A stretch of DNA of 62,400 nucleotides from an uncultured Alistipes sp. (GTDB taxonomy: Bacteria; Bacteroidota; Bacteroidia; Bacteroidales; Rikenellaceae). Positions 32,592 through 41,933 of this stretch are shown here, piece after piece. How positions within the stretch are numbered: the first letter of the stretch is position 1; every line of letters begins with the position of its first letter. Where the stretch lies: assembly GCA_900768045.1 (NCBI GenBank), contig CAAGBL010000040.1:1-62400 (forward strand), read 5' to 3'. The notes below the pieces were generated by a model. The model had not been told where the DNA came from and made no database searches. It was given only the letters and a program-made list of their open reading frames with translations. The position numbers and the translations under genes are program-made.

Positions 32592-35243
32592 ATGGCTAAA
32601 CATCTACATTTGATTTTTGCTCTATTGCTTTTTGGTGTTGCATGTGAGCAGCTTCCAGAAGAGGCAACAGGCGTTGTAAGTTTCGACAACGACACAGAGT
32701 TTATTATGAATTTTGAGGCTCAGGGAGGTACAAAAAATGTCAAGTTTACAACTGACTCAAGTTGGACGTTGACAGCCTCTAACGAATGGATAACTCTTCC
32801 TAAATCGTCGGGTACGGCCTCAGAGGGCTCATTCTCTATATCTGTAGCGCTTAACGACTCATTGGAGGAGCGTGAAGGATATGTCGAGATGGTTACATCT
32901 ATGGACAAATCATATCGTTTCGACATTGTTCAGGCGGCAGGTGAGCCTGCATTTACTGTTAATGGCAGTGGCGAGTATGAGGTGCTGGCAAGTGGTGGTA
33001 AGGTAACAGTTGGCTTAGAGACCAATATTGAGTATAATGTTGAGATTCCAAGTGCTGCTAAGTCGTGGATTACACTCGCCGATACTCGTGCCATGCGTAA
33101 AGATACATTAACATTTACTATTGCTGCAAACGAGACCTTTGAGGAGCGCAAGGCGAACATTAGCATTGTAGACACTAACAATAGTGTGTTGAAGACTATT
33201 GTTATTAAACAGCAGCCTGAAGAGGAGCTCTTCGACTTGGGTCAGACAACCAAGTATAGCATAGACGAAAATGGCGGAGAGGTAAAGATTAGGGTCTCTA
33301 CCAACCTTGAATATAGTGTTAATATCCAAAAAGATGCGCAGTCGTGGTTGAGTTTGGCTGATACCCGCACTGTGCGCACTGAAACCCTTGTGTTCACAGT
33401 CCAGCCTAACGATTCAATGTCGGAGCGTGTGGCAGCTGTTGATATATCAGTGTCTAATGGCAAAAACTACTCGTTAACCTTCACACAAAAGGCTATGCCC
33501 CTTCAGTTTACCATTGATAAGAGTTATATTAGCTTCGATAAGGAGGGTGGTGCTGCGGAGGTAACCGTAACAACTAATGTTGACTATACAATCACTATCG
33601 GCGACGATGCTGCTTCATGGCTATCATATAACGACACACGTGCAACAAGAAGCGATATGATTGTGTTTAACGCATCCCCTATCGAGGTGGGATATACTCG
33701 TAGCGCCGATGTGGTATTCTCCGATATGTCGGGTAATGAGTTGGCAACACTAAATATTGAGCAGGACTCAAGCTACAAGATGGCATATACCACCAACGAC
33801 GGTCAGCCTGTTGATATCTACAAAACCGAAGGCTTCGGTGGTGAATACCTTGGCAATAAGTACGACAAAGAGTCTGGCTGTGGCTGGTTGCGCTTCTATG
33901 CCCCCATTACAGCAATCCCAGAGCAGGCATTTGCCCTTTGCGACAACCTTACAACCATCGAGATTCCTACAAGCGTAACAGCTATTGGCAGCAGCGCATT
34001 CTCAGGCTGTTCGGCAATGCAGGAGATAACCATTCCTGAGAGCGTAACGAAGGTTGGCGCCGATGCTTTTGCAAATTGTACTGGTAAGGCTTACATAAAC
34101 TGTAATACTGACACAAATTGGTCAACCTACAAAGAGCTATCATTCGAGAATGCTGGCTTTGAAGAGGTGGTAATTGGTGATAATGTGGAGGTAATTGGAT
34201 ACTGCGCATTCCGCAGTGCAAAGTTAAATAAACTCACTATTGGAAAGAGTGTAAAGATAATTGATGAACATGCATTTGCCAATAACTACTACCTTAAGCA
34301 CCTTGTTATTCCTGATAGTGTCACCTCAATCAAGTTTTGGGCATTCTATGGCTGTGCAAGCCTTACAAGCCTTACATTGGGTAGTGGCTTAACAACATTA
34401 GAAGATCCATCTTTTGGTGGTGGTGTTAGTGGTTCTGCTTTGGAGTTGGTATATTGCAAGGCGGCTGTGCCTCCAACTGCAACGGGTACAATCTTCGCAA
34501 AGACATCTAATTTTGTAATATACGTACCAAAGGATTCGGGTAGAGACTACAAAACGTCAGCCGTTTGGAGCGAGTATGCAAGCTGCATGACACTCTATGA
34601 CTTTGCTGAGGGTAAGGTTGACGATCCAGACGTTGAGGCGCTTCCACGTGATAAATGGATTGGCGTTTGGGACGCTGAGTCGGCACAAATCATGACTATA
34701 GACAGCAATAGCAATATATTGATTGAGGATAAGCCTTTGAAGTTTGACGTAACGATTGTTCCTCATCCATCATTTGATGAGGAGGTGCTTATTTATGGCT
34801 TATCAGCAACTAATCTCCCTGCTCGTGCCTATGTTGATGATAAAGGCGTTATCAACATGGTAAACGGTATGGCAGTGGGCACAGCCAATGCCAGTGGCTA
34901 TACACCAACTTGGCTAATATACTATGAAGTGAACGGCAATAGAGGTTTCACATCAGAGCAGCTGGTGTCATACACCTTTGCTATGAATGGTGACAGCGCA
35001 ACAGCAACACCAGCAACGCCAACACTTGATAGTGGTGTTAAGCTCAAGGTGCTCTCAACAGAGGTTTATGCGCTCAATTCTGCGGGCAATATATCTCTAT
35101 ATGATGATTTCCCAGTTACTTATCATGCCGGTAGCATCTCGCTTACACGCAGTGCAACACGTGCAAAGCAGAGTAGCGTTCAACCTACGGAGCTTCCTGT
35201 CTATTATCTATCTAATCTCTTTGTAGATAACTCTTTCGAGTAG
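32592..35243 (+). CDS. BACON and leucine-rich-repeat surface lipoprotein
   Basis: An 883-aa secreted lipoprotein. The signal peptide ends in FGVAC with Cys18 as lipid attachment. Four BACON-type beta domains (about residues 30-115, 120-208, 212-302, 305-393) carry the pattern SSWTLTASNEWITLPKSSGT and repeats such as SWITLADTRAMRKDTLTF and SWLSLADTRTVRTETLVF. Then come BspA-type leucine-rich repeats (about 430-655: AFALCDNLTTIEIPTSVTAI, VIPDSVTSIKFWAFYGCASL) and a C-terminal beta domain (about 675-800). BACON domains are implied in carbohydrate or mucin binding, and LRR_5 repeats in host or surface contact. It is probably exported to the cell surface. Unusual feature: the C9 tract upstream. 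Confidence 0.9.
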   Translation: MAKHLHLIFALLLFGVACEQLPEEATGVVSFDNDTEFIMNFEAQGGTKNVKFTTDSSWTLTASNEWITLPKSSGTASEGSFSISVALNDSLEEREGYVEMVTSMDKSYRFDIVQAAGEPAFTVNGSGEYEVLASGGKVTVGLETNIEYNVEIPSAAKSWITLADTRAMRKDTLTFTIAANETFEERKANISIVDTNNSVLKTIVIKQQPEEELFDLGQTTKYSIDENGGEVKIRVSTNLEYSVNIQKDAQSWLSLADTRTVRTETLVFTVQPNDSMSERVAAVDISVSNGKNYSLTFTQKAMPLQFTIDKSYISFDKEGGAAEVTVTTNVDYTITIGDDAASWLSYNDTRATRSDMIVFNASPIEVGYTRSADVVFSDMSGNELATLNIEQDSSYKMAYTTNDGQPVDIYKTEGFGGEYLGNKYDKESGCGWLRFYAPITAIPEQAFALCDNLTTIEIPTSVTAIGSSAFSGCSAMQEITIPESVTKVGADAFANCTGKAYINCNTDTNWSTYKELSFENAGFEEVVIGDNVEVIGYCAFRSAKLNKLTIGKSVKIIDEHAFANNYYLKHLVIPDSVTSIKFWAFYGCASLTSLTLGSGLTTLEDPSFGGGVSGSALELVYCKAAVPPTATGTIFAKTSNFVIYVPKDSGRDYKTSAVWSEYASCMTLYDFAEGKVDDPDVEALPRDKWIGVWDAESAQIMTIDSNSNILIEDKPLKFDVTIVPHPSFDEEVLIYGLSATNLPARAYVDDKGVINMVNGMAVGTANASGYTPTWLIYYEVNGNRGFTSEQLVSYTFAMNGDSATATPATPTLDSGVKLKVLSTEVYALNSAGNISLYDDFPVTYHAGSISLTRSATRAKQSSVQPTELPVYYLSNLFVDNSFE

Positions 35244-35365
35244 TTTTATTGTTAGAAGAGTGTAGATAAAACGCTCGGCAAAATTTTCGTCGATGGGCTT
35301 TACTTTGCGTACTGCTCATCGACGAAATATTTTGTTAGCGGCAATAGATGCTTTATTATCACAAC

Positions 35366-35406
35366 AAAAAAATATAGGCTAACCCATTGGGTCAGCCTAT
35401 ATTTTT
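35366..35406. terminator. Bidirectional terminator
   Basis: A stem aatataggct-aaccc with gggt-cagcctatatt and T runs on both strands. It ends the BACON/LRR gene and the convergent ferredoxin gene. A second hairpin at about 35288-35327 lies before it. Confidence 0.85.
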
Positions 35407-35422
35407 CTAAGACAAAATCTTA

Positions 35423-35593
35423 TTAAGCCTCAGGAGCGATAGCCTCTGATGGGCAAACGCCTGCGCAAGTACCGCAATCGATACACTTGCTAGGATCGAT
35501 GCAATAGATATCACCTGCTGAAATAGCCTCAACTGGGCACTCGTCGATACATGTACCACATGCAACGCAAGAATCTGAAATTTTGTAAGCCAT
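35423..35593 (-). CDS. 2[4Fe-4S] ferredoxin
   Basis: A 56-aa protein, too short for a usual ORF cutoff. Two clusters are evident: CVACGTCIDECP in the first half and CIDCGTCAGVCP in the second, each CxxCxxCxxxCP. This is the classic bacterial/clostridial 2[4Fe-4S] ferredoxin. It carries low-potential electrons for anaerobic enzymes (for example pyruvate oxidoreductase) in the cytoplasm. It is monocistronic, with a terminator just downstream. Confidence 0.95.
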   Translation of the reverse strand: MAYKISDSCVACGTCIDECPVEAISAGDIYCIDPSKCIDCGTCAGVCPSEAIAPEA

Positions 35594-35669
35594 ATTACTT
35601 TTATAGTTTAAATGAGTGTTTTCTCTGTTTTCAAATGCAAATATACAAATTATTTTACAAAATCAACAT

Positions 35670-36941
35670 CTATTTTATAAAATCGAAGCCTGTATAAGGA
35701 ATTAACACCTCTGGAATGCGAATTCCCTCCTCAGTTTGATTGTTTTCGAGCAGTGCTGCTACGATACGTGGCAATGCAAGAGACGAGCCATTTAGTGTGT
35801 GGCACAACTGATTTTTGCGATTCTCGTCACGATAACGTAGCTTAAGGCGGTTAGCCTGGAACGACTCGAAGTTCGATACTGACGATACCTCCAACCAGCG
35901 CTTCTGTGCCTCAGAGTATACCTCGAAGTCGTAGGTAAGTGCTGATGTGAACGACATGTCGCCACCACAGAGGCGCAAGATGCGGTATGGCAAGCCAAGC
36001 GATGCTACAATGCTCTCAACGTGTGCTACCATGGCGTCAAGTGCCTCGTACGACTTGTCGGGGTGTGCCACCTGCACAATCTCCACCTTGTCGAACTGGT
36101 GCAAGCGGTTAAGACCACGCACGTCCTTACCATAAGAGCCCGCCTCACGTCTAAAGCATGGGGTATATGCAGTCATCTTAACAGGAAGCTCGCTCTGCTC
36201 AAGGATAACATCACGGAAGATGTTTGTCACAGGTACCTCGGCAGTAGGCACAAGGTAGTAGCCATCGGCAGTTGCATGGTACATCTGACCCTCCTTGTCG
36301 GGTAGCTGGCCTGTGCCGAAGCCCGAAGCCTCGTTTACCATGATTGGTGGCTCAACCTCCTGATAACCAGCCTTTGTGTTGCAGTCGAGGAAGTAGTTGA
36401 TGAGTGCTCGCTGCAATCGTGCACCCTTGCCCTTATATACTGGGAAGCCAGCGCCAGTGAGCTTCACGCCAAGGTCGAAGTCGATGATGTCGTACTTCTT
36501 TGCAAGCTCCCAGTGGGGTAGTGCCTCGCCAGGAATCTCGGTGTAGTTCTCCACGAGCTTTACTACAACGTTATCCTCGGCTGTACGACCCTCAGGCACG
36601 ATGTCGGCAGGGAAGTTAGGGAGCTTAACGATCTCATTTTGAAGCTCCTCAGCTACACGCTCCGACTCCTCCTTAAGCTCGTTTGAGCGTACCTTGAGCG
36701 CTGCCACCTCCTGTTTTTTGAGCTCGGCCTCCTCCTTAAGACCCTTGCCCATGAGCATACCAATCTGCTTTGCTGCCTGGTTCTGCTCGGCAAGACAGCC
36801 GTCGAGCTCATTTTGCAAAGCCTTACGCTTATCGTCGAGAAGCTCGATTGTGGCGATTATTGGTGCGGCGTCCACACCCTTCTTTGCAAGGCGGCTAATA
36901 GCCTCCTCTTTATTCTCTCTTAGTTGCTTTAGTGTAAGCAT
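35670..36941 (-). CDS. serS: Seryl-tRNA synthetase
   Basis: A 423-aa protein, full length. The N-terminal arm is a long antiparallel coiled coil (about residues 30-110) that holds the tRNA-Ser long arm. The class II catalytic domain has the motif 2 region TPCFRREAGSYGKDVRGLNR and motif 3 LNGSSLALPRIVAALLEN. It charges tRNA-Ser with serine using ATP. It is divergent from the U32 gene, with a -7 box at 36972-36979. Confidence 0.97.
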   Translation of the reverse strand: MLTLKQLRENKEEAISRLAKKGVDAAPIIATIELLDDKRKALQNELDGCLAEQNQAAKQIGMLMGKGLKEEAELKKQEVAALKVRSNELKEESERVAEELQNEIVKLPNFPADIVPEGRTAEDNVVVKLVENYTEIPGEALPHWELAKKYDIIDFDLGVKLTGAGFPVYKGKGARLQRALINYFLDCNTKAGYQEVEPPIMVNEASGFGTGQLPDKEGQMYHATADGYYLVPTAEVPVTNIFRDVILEQSELPVKMTAYTPCFRREAGSYGKDVRGLNRLHQFDKVEIVQVAHPDKSYEALDAMVAHVESIVASLGLPYRILRLCGGDMSFTSALTYDFEVYSEAQKRWLEVSSVSNFESFQANRLKLRYRDENRKNQLCHTLNGSSLALPRIVAALLENNQTEEGIRIPEVLIPYTGFDFIK

Positions 36942-36971
36942 ATAATTTCGATAGATTTACGTTTCAACTCA

Positions 36972-36979
36972 CAAAGATA
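36972..36979 (-). promoter_or_regulatory. -7 box for serS
   Basis: TATCTTTG on the minus strand, about 30 nt before the serS ATG. The -33 element is not clear. Confidence 0.6.
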
Positions 36980-37023
36980 CAACAATATTAATTATATTGT
37001 ACAGCGTAACGCCAAATTTTTTG

Positions 37024-37031
37024 TATCTTTG
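37024..37031 (+). promoter_or_regulatory. -7 box for the U32 gene
   Basis: TATCTTTG, with an imperfect ATTG about 23 nt upstream, facing away from the serS promoter. Confidence 0.6.
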
Positions 37032-37051
37032 TGCGTTAACCCTCGCAAGTG

Positions 37052-38893
37052 ATGAGTAACGTAAAACGAAATATAGAGCTGCTATGCCCTGCACGTGACT
37101 ACCGTGCGGCAGTTGCAGCTATCGATTGTGGTGCCGATGCTCTCTATATCGGTGCTAATCAGTTTGGCGCTCGTCGAGGAGCTACAAACTCCACCGACGA
37201 CATAGCACGTGTTGTGGCATATGCCCACCTCTTTGGTGTGCGAGTCTATGTCACGCTAAACACCATTCTCTATGAGAGCGAGCTTAAGGATGCCGAGCGT
37301 CTTGCTCGTGAGCTTATTGCCGTGGGTGTAGATGCACTCATCGTGCAGGATATGGCCTATCGTGAGATGAACCTCCCTGTGGAGCTTCACGCCTCGACGC
37401 AGGTGTGCAACATGACACCCGAGGGTGCTAAGTTTTTGGAGGATAGCGGCTTTACACGTGTAATCTTGGAGCGTGCTTTGTCGCTCGACGAGATTAAGGC
37501 TATACGCAGTGCCACTACCGTTGACCTCGAGTGTTTTATTCATGGTGCTATCTGCGTTGGACATAGTGGCCGTTGTTACCTTTCACGTTCGCAGTCCTCA
37601 CGCTCGGGCAACCGTGGTGAGTGCTCGCAGCCTTGCCGCCTCACGTACGACCTTGTGACGGAGCAAGGCGAGAAGATTATCAAGGGCAAGCACCTGCTCT
37701 CGGTCAAGGACTTCGACCTCTCGGAGCGCATTGGTGAGCTTATCGATGCCGGTGTCATGTCGTTCAAGATTGAGGGAAGACTCAAGGACGACAACTACAT
37801 AAAAAATGTTGTTAGCTACTACCGCCAGAAAATTGACGAGGCACTATCTACACGTCCCGATTGTAGGCGTATGTCTGTGGGACGCAGCGAGATAGAGTTT
37901 ACGCCTGATCCTAAGAAGAGCTTCACACGTGACGGTGGCGAGTATATGTACTTGGGTAAGCGTGCTGGCGTGGCATCGTTCAATACGCCTAAGGCTGTTG
38001 GCGAGTATGTGGGTTGTGTGGCTACTACTGACCGCCGCAGCTTCAAGCTTGCAGGGCGTGTTAAGCTCAGTGCTGGCGATGGACTATGCTTCCTCTCAGC
38101 AGAGGGCATCATTGGCACAAATGTCAATCGTGTGGAGGGTAGCATTATCGAGCCTAACCGCATGGAGGGCATCAAGCCAGGCATGGAGGTATATCGCAAC
38201 TACGACCATCAGTTTTCGCAAGCTGTAGAGCGTAGCCGCACACGCCGAGCTATCGACACCGAGTGTGTTGTTCGCCTCTCTGCCGAGGGCATCGAGGCCG
38301 AGTATACCGATGTTGAGGGACTCAAGGTTGCTGTTAAGCGCAGCGTGTCGCTCGACAGCTCTAAGAGTGTAGATAAGATGCGCTCTGTTGCCGAGGAGCA
38401 GATGGCAAAGAGTGGCGATAGCATCTTTCGTGTTACGGACGTACGGGTTGAGGGTGCCGAGTGGTTTGCCACAGCCAAGCTCCTTGCCGAGGTGCGTCGT
38501 GAGGCTCTATCATTGCTCGCCTCGCAACGTGCCGAGCATCGCATTGAGCATGACATACGCACGGACGATGGCGCAGCGATATATCCAGAGTACAGGCTCT
38601 CACCACAGCATAACGTTGTAAACTCGTTAGCACGTAACTTCTATAAGCGTCACGGTGTGGAGCATATTGTTGAGGGCCTCGACTCGTGGCGTTCGACACA
38701 TGGCGAGAGGGTTATGGAGTCGAGCTACTGCATACGTCGTGAGATTGGCGAGTGCCTAAAGCAGGGCACGAAGCTGCATGATAGGCTCTACTTGGAGCAT
38801 GGCCGCCACCGCTACCGCCTCGACTTCGACTGCGCACGATGCAGAATGAACCTCATAGATTGTTCGGAAACTGAAAATTTTAGACAAAAATGA
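37052..38893 (+). CDS. U32-family RNA hydroxylase-like protein
   Basis: A 613-aa protein starting MSNVKRNIELLCPARDY (ATG 37052; a GTG one codon upstream is possible). The N-terminal U32 TIM-barrel-like domain has the signature ECFIHGAICVGHSGRCYLS and cysteines NRGECSQPCRL that hold an iron-sulfur cluster. A DUF3656-like C-terminal part follows. U32 proteins of this length and architecture (RlhA/YdcP type) hydroxylate a cytidine of 23S rRNA; the shorter TrhP type acts on tRNA. I favour the RlhA type by length. It overlaps the next gene by 4 nt (ATGA). Confidence 0.88.
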   Translation: MSNVKRNIELLCPARDYRAAVAAIDCGADALYIGANQFGARRGATNSTDDIARVVAYAHLFGVRVYVTLNTILYESELKDAERLARELIAVGVDALIVQDMAYREMNLPVELHASTQVCNMTPEGAKFLEDSGFTRVILERALSLDEIKAIRSATTVDLECFIHGAICVGHSGRCYLSRSQSSRSGNRGECSQPCRLTYDLVTEQGEKIIKGKHLLSVKDFDLSERIGELIDAGVMSFKIEGRLKDDNYIKNVVSYYRQKIDEALSTRPDCRRMSVGRSEIEFTPDPKKSFTRDGGEYMYLGKRAGVASFNTPKAVGEYVGCVATTDRRSFKLAGRVKLSAGDGLCFLSAEGIIGTNVNRVEGSIIEPNRMEGIKPGMEVYRNYDHQFSQAVERSRTRRAIDTECVVRLSAEGIEAEYTDVEGLKVAVKRSVSLDSSKSVDKMRSVAEEQMAKSGDSIFRVTDVRVEGAEWFATAKLLAEVRREALSLLASQRAEHRIEHDIRTDDGAAIYPEYRLSPQHNVVNSLARNFYKRHGVEHIVEGLDSWRSTHGERVMESSYCIRREIGECLKQGTKLHDRLYLEHGRHRYRLDFDCARCRMNLIDCSETENFRQK

Positions 38894-39774
38894 TAAAGCA
38901 ACTAACACCCAACATTCCTGATTACGAGCTTCTTGATACAGGCGATGGCGAGAAGCTTGAGCGCTTCGGACGTTACGTAGTGCGTCGCCCAGAGCCTCAG
39001 GCCATCTGGCGCAAGAGCCTTGGCGAGAGAGAGTGGCTTAAGGCTGATGCCTCGTTTTTGCGTGATGTAAAGAGCGAGGAGAGGGGCGAGTGGAAGCTCA
39101 AGCCTGAGATGCCGTCACGCTGGGTGGTGGGCTTCAACCACCGAGACATGCATCTACGTATGCGCCTGGCACTCACATCGTTTAAGCATGTGGGTATCTT
39201 CCCTGAGCAGGCTTCAAACTGGGAGTTTATCCACGACACGATAGAGGAGCTTAAGCAGTCGGGCATCGAGCGCCCTAAGGTGTTGAACCTCTTTGCCTAT
39301 ACGGGTGGTGCTACGCTCGCAGCACGCTCGGCAGGTGCCGACACTACGCATGTAGACTCCGTAAAGCAGGTTGTTACGTGGGCACGTGAGAATATGGAGT
39401 CGTCGGGCTTAGATGGTGTGCGTTGGATTGTTGAGGATGCCATGAAGTTTGTTGAGCGTGAGGTTAGGCGTGGCAACAAGTATCACGGCATTATCCTCGA
39501 CCCACCAGCCTATGGTCGTGGTGCTAATGGCGAGAAGTGGATTTTGGAGGAGCACATCTGCCGTATGTTGGAGTGTTGCGCTCAGTTGCTTGAGAAGGAG
39601 AGCGCCTTCCTTGTTTTAAATCTCTACTCTATGGGGCTCTCGTCGATGCTTGCACGTACGGCTGTGCATCAAGCATTTGGAGCTCCTAAGATGGAGCAGA
39701 TGGGCGAGCTCTATTTCGAGGATAGAAGCTCAAAGCAGATACCTTTTGGTACATACTACCGCTTTAGACGTTAG
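38890..39774 (+). CDS. Class I SAM RNA methyltransferase (RlmI/RlmK-like)
   Basis: A 294-aa protein with the AdoMet domain KVLNLFAYTGGATLAARSAGA, VDSVKQVVTWARENM, and the catalytic IILDPPAYGRG (D/NPPY motif). It belongs to the Methyltrans_SAM family, which includes rRNA m5C and m2G methyltransferases. No PUA domain is visible at the N-terminus, unlike RlmI. It is coupled to the U32 gene by a 4-nt overlap. The shared theme of rRNA modification in these two genes supports a role in rRNA. Confidence 0.88.
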   Translation: MIKQLTPNIPDYELLDTGDGEKLERFGRYVVRRPEPQAIWRKSLGEREWLKADASFLRDVKSEERGEWKLKPEMPSRWVVGFNHRDMHLRMRLALTSFKHVGIFPEQASNWEFIHDTIEELKQSGIERPKVLNLFAYTGGATLAARSAGADTTHVDSVKQVVTWARENMESSGLDGVRWIVEDAMKFVEREVRRGNKYHGIILDPPAYGRGANGEKWILEEHICRMLECCAQLLEKESAFLVLNLYSMGLSSMLARTAVHQAFGAPKMEQMGELYFEDRSSKQIPFGTYYRFRR

Positions 39775-39777
39775 CCG

Positions 39778-40317
39778 ATGCGTGGGTTGCTGGATATATT
39801 TTGGTCGTTCCTGAAGATTGGTGCCTTCACCTTTGGTGGTGGCTATGCTATGATACCTCTTATCCAGCACGAGGTGATACATCGTCGCAGGTGGATTGAG
39901 GAGCGTGATTTTCTTGATTTGCTGACACTTGCGCAGACAGCTCCAGGCCCTATTGCCCTAAATACGGCGGTCTTTGTGGGCTATAAGCGTCGTGGCTATC
40001 TCGGGGCTCTTAGCGCCATTATGGGCGTTATTGTACCCTCGTTCTTAGTCATTCTTGTTGTCGCAATCTTCTTTGCGTCGATACGTGATAATGCCTATGT
40101 CGATGCGGCGTTTAAGGGCATGCGCCCTGCCGTTGTGGCGCTCATCGTAGCACCTATAATTGGCCTTACTAAGGGCATGCGCTGGTGGCTTATAGCTGTG
40201 GCGTTGGTGGTGGCGTTGGTGGTGTGGTACTTCGGCATATCGCCCGTTTGGTTCTTAATTGCGGGCGCTGTTGTGGGTGCTTGCGTGGTAGCAAGGAGAG
40301 GAGGTGAGCAATGCTAA
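39778..40317 (+). CDS. Chromate transporter, half 1
   Basis: A 179-aa membrane protein with the CHR domain pattern FWSFLKIGAFTFGGGYAMIPLI, then LAQTAPGPIALNTAVFVGYK and a C-terminal hydrophobic region. This is a short-chain CHR protein: two such half-size proteins pair to make one transporter. It begins 3 nt after the methyltransferase stop and overlaps the second half by 7 nt. The substrate may be chromate/sulfate or another anion. Confidence 0.92.
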   Translation: MRGLLDIFWSFLKIGAFTFGGGYAMIPLIQHEVIHRRRWIEERDFLDLLTLAQTAPGPIALNTAVFVGYKRRGYLGALSAIMGVIVPSFLVILVVAIFFASIRDNAYVDAAFKGMRPAVVALIVAPIIGLTKGMRWWLIAVALVVALVVWYFGISPVWFLIAGAVVGACVVARRGGEQC

Positions 40318-40859
40318 TAACACTTTTTGAGCTCTTTGTGAGCTACCTAAAAATCGGCTTCTTTGGCTTTGGTGGCGGCTATGCTATGCTCTCGCTCATT
40401 CATAGTGAGGTTGTTGTATCGCACGGGTGGCTTACTAATGGCGAGTTCTCGGATATTGTGGCTATCTCACAGATGACACCTGGCCCAATCGCCATTAATT
40501 CAGCAACATATATCGGTTATGAGGTTGCGGGCATCTGGGGCTCAGTGGTGGCTACTGTTGCGGTGTCGCTGCCAGCACTTACGCTCATGCTCCTTATAAC
40601 ACACTATTTCCTGCGCTTGCAGAACAACCGCTACGTGAAGGGCATTGTTCGAGGTATGCGCCCCGTTGTTGTCGGCATGATTGCTTCGGCAGCGCTGCTT
40701 TTGATGTTTCCTAAGTCGGACGACGGTCGTAGCTTCATCGACGGCTGGAGCTGGGCGATATTTGCGGCTACGCTTCTTGGCTCGGCATACAAACTCAACC
40801 CGATACTGCTTATCGTGCTCTCGGGTATTGCTGGCGTTGTTATTTACGGATTTTTGTAG
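40311..40859 (+). CDS. Chromate transporter, half 2
   Basis: A 182-aa CHR-domain membrane protein (FVSYLKIGFFGFGGGYAMLSLI, ISQMTPGPIAINSATYIGYE), paralogous to half 1. The two halves are translated in a coupled way (7-nt overlap) and most likely assemble as a heterodimer. It ends 3 nt from the convergent patatin gene. Confidence 0.92.
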   Translation: MLITLFELFVSYLKIGFFGFGGGYAMLSLIHSEVVVSHGWLTNGEFSDIVAISQMTPGPIAINSATYIGYEVAGIWGSVVATVAVSLPALTLMLLITHYFLRLQNNRYVKGIVRGMRPVVVGMIASAALLLMFPKSDDGRSFIDGWSWAIFAATLLGSAYKLNPILLIVLSGIAGVVIYGFL

Positions 40860-40862
40860 AGT

Positions 40863-41711
40863 CTATCTAAACTCTATTTTTGAGGCGAGCTCGTAGCCCT
40901 CGTTGTAGAGCGCTAAAAGTTTATTTGAGTCACGTTCCATACGTCCCACGACAATAGGTCGCTCGGGGCGTATTACTATTATACGTCCCTCCGCTTCGAG
41001 TCTCTCGATAAGCTCCATGTCGCTGTTATAGCGCATGTTACGTGTGCGAATAGCCTCTCGTAGCGCAGGGTATTTGCGGTATGCCCAGAATGGCACTCGC
41101 TGCTTTTCGCTCTTGCGATAGCCCTTGTTGCGTGTGAGTACAACCACAAGGTTGTCGTAGCCAAGTTCCATGGCATGGCGCACGGGAATAGAGTCGCTGA
41201 TGCCACCATCGAGCATCGCTACGCCGTCGACATAGCTTATTGGCATAACAAAGGGTAGGCTGCTCGACGCCTTCACAATGTCGATAATACGCTTGGGGTT
41301 ATGCTTATCGCTTAGGTAGCAAGCTTTGCCCGTGCGGCAGTCGGTAGTAACCATCTCGTAGTGAGCGCTGTTGGCCTCGTAAGCCTCATAATCATAAGGT
41401 ATTATACGCTCGGGAAACTCATGGAACAGCAGGTCGAAGTCCATGATATTTCCCTTGGTAAGAAGGTGGCGAAAGCCTATGTAGCGGTGCTTTTCCAGAA
41501 GGTCGATATTGCTAAATTTTGCTCGACCTCGCTGTCCTGACATGTAGGATAGCCCGTTGCACGCTCCAGCACTTACGCCTATGGCATAGGGGAAGCGTAT
41601 GCCTCGATCCATTAGCGAGTCGAGCACACCACATGTGAATACTCCACGCATGCCACCGCCCTCGAGCACAAGTCCCGATTGAGGTGTGATACTATGCGTA
41701 AAGTTTGCCAT
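40863..41711 (-). CDS. Patatin-like phospholipase
   Basis: A 282-aa protein with the full patatin set: the oxyanion-hole loop GLVLEGGGMRGVFTCGVLD, the nucleophile elbow GVSAGA (Ser), and the catalytic Asp in DGGISDSIP. It resembles the YjjU subgroup. It hydrolyses acyl esters in phospholipids or related lipids. It has no signal peptide, so it acts in the cytoplasm. It is convergent with the chromate transporter genes. Confidence 0.92.
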   Translation of the reverse strand: MANFTHSITPQSGLVLEGGGMRGVFTCGVLDSLMDRGIRFPYAIGVSAGACNGLSYMSGQRGRAKFSNIDLLEKHRYIGFRHLLTKGNIMDFDLLFHEFPERIIPYDYEAYEANSAHYEMVTTDCRTGKACYLSDKHNPKRIIDIVKASSSLPFVMPISYVDGVAMLDGGISDSIPVRHAMELGYDNLVVVLTRNKGYRKSEKQRVPFWAYRKYPALREAIRTRNMRYNSDMELIERLEAEGRIIVIRPERPIVVGRMERDSNKLLALYNEGYELASKIEFR

Positions 41712-41860
41712 AATGCTTGAGTGTTAAAATTCTCTCCAAAGATAGGCTTTTTCCTTCAAAATACCATGGTTACTCCTCTTAAAGGAGTAGATTACGAGGC
41801 AATATTGCACTTTTTTCCATTATGATAGCGCTAAGTGCGCTTACTTTTCGAATTTTGTAT

Positions 41861-41868
41861 TACCTTTG
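41861..41868 (+). promoter_or_regulatory. -7 box for the porin gene
   Basis: TACCTTTG, giving a leader of about 60 nt before the porin ATG. The leader contains a small GC hairpin (tggg-cttcggc-tccca). -33 not evident. Confidence 0.6.
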
Positions 41869-41933
41869 TGTGTTCATTTGCATATAATTTTACTTAACCA
41901 TAAACAGTGGGCTTCGGCTCCCAAACTTTTTAA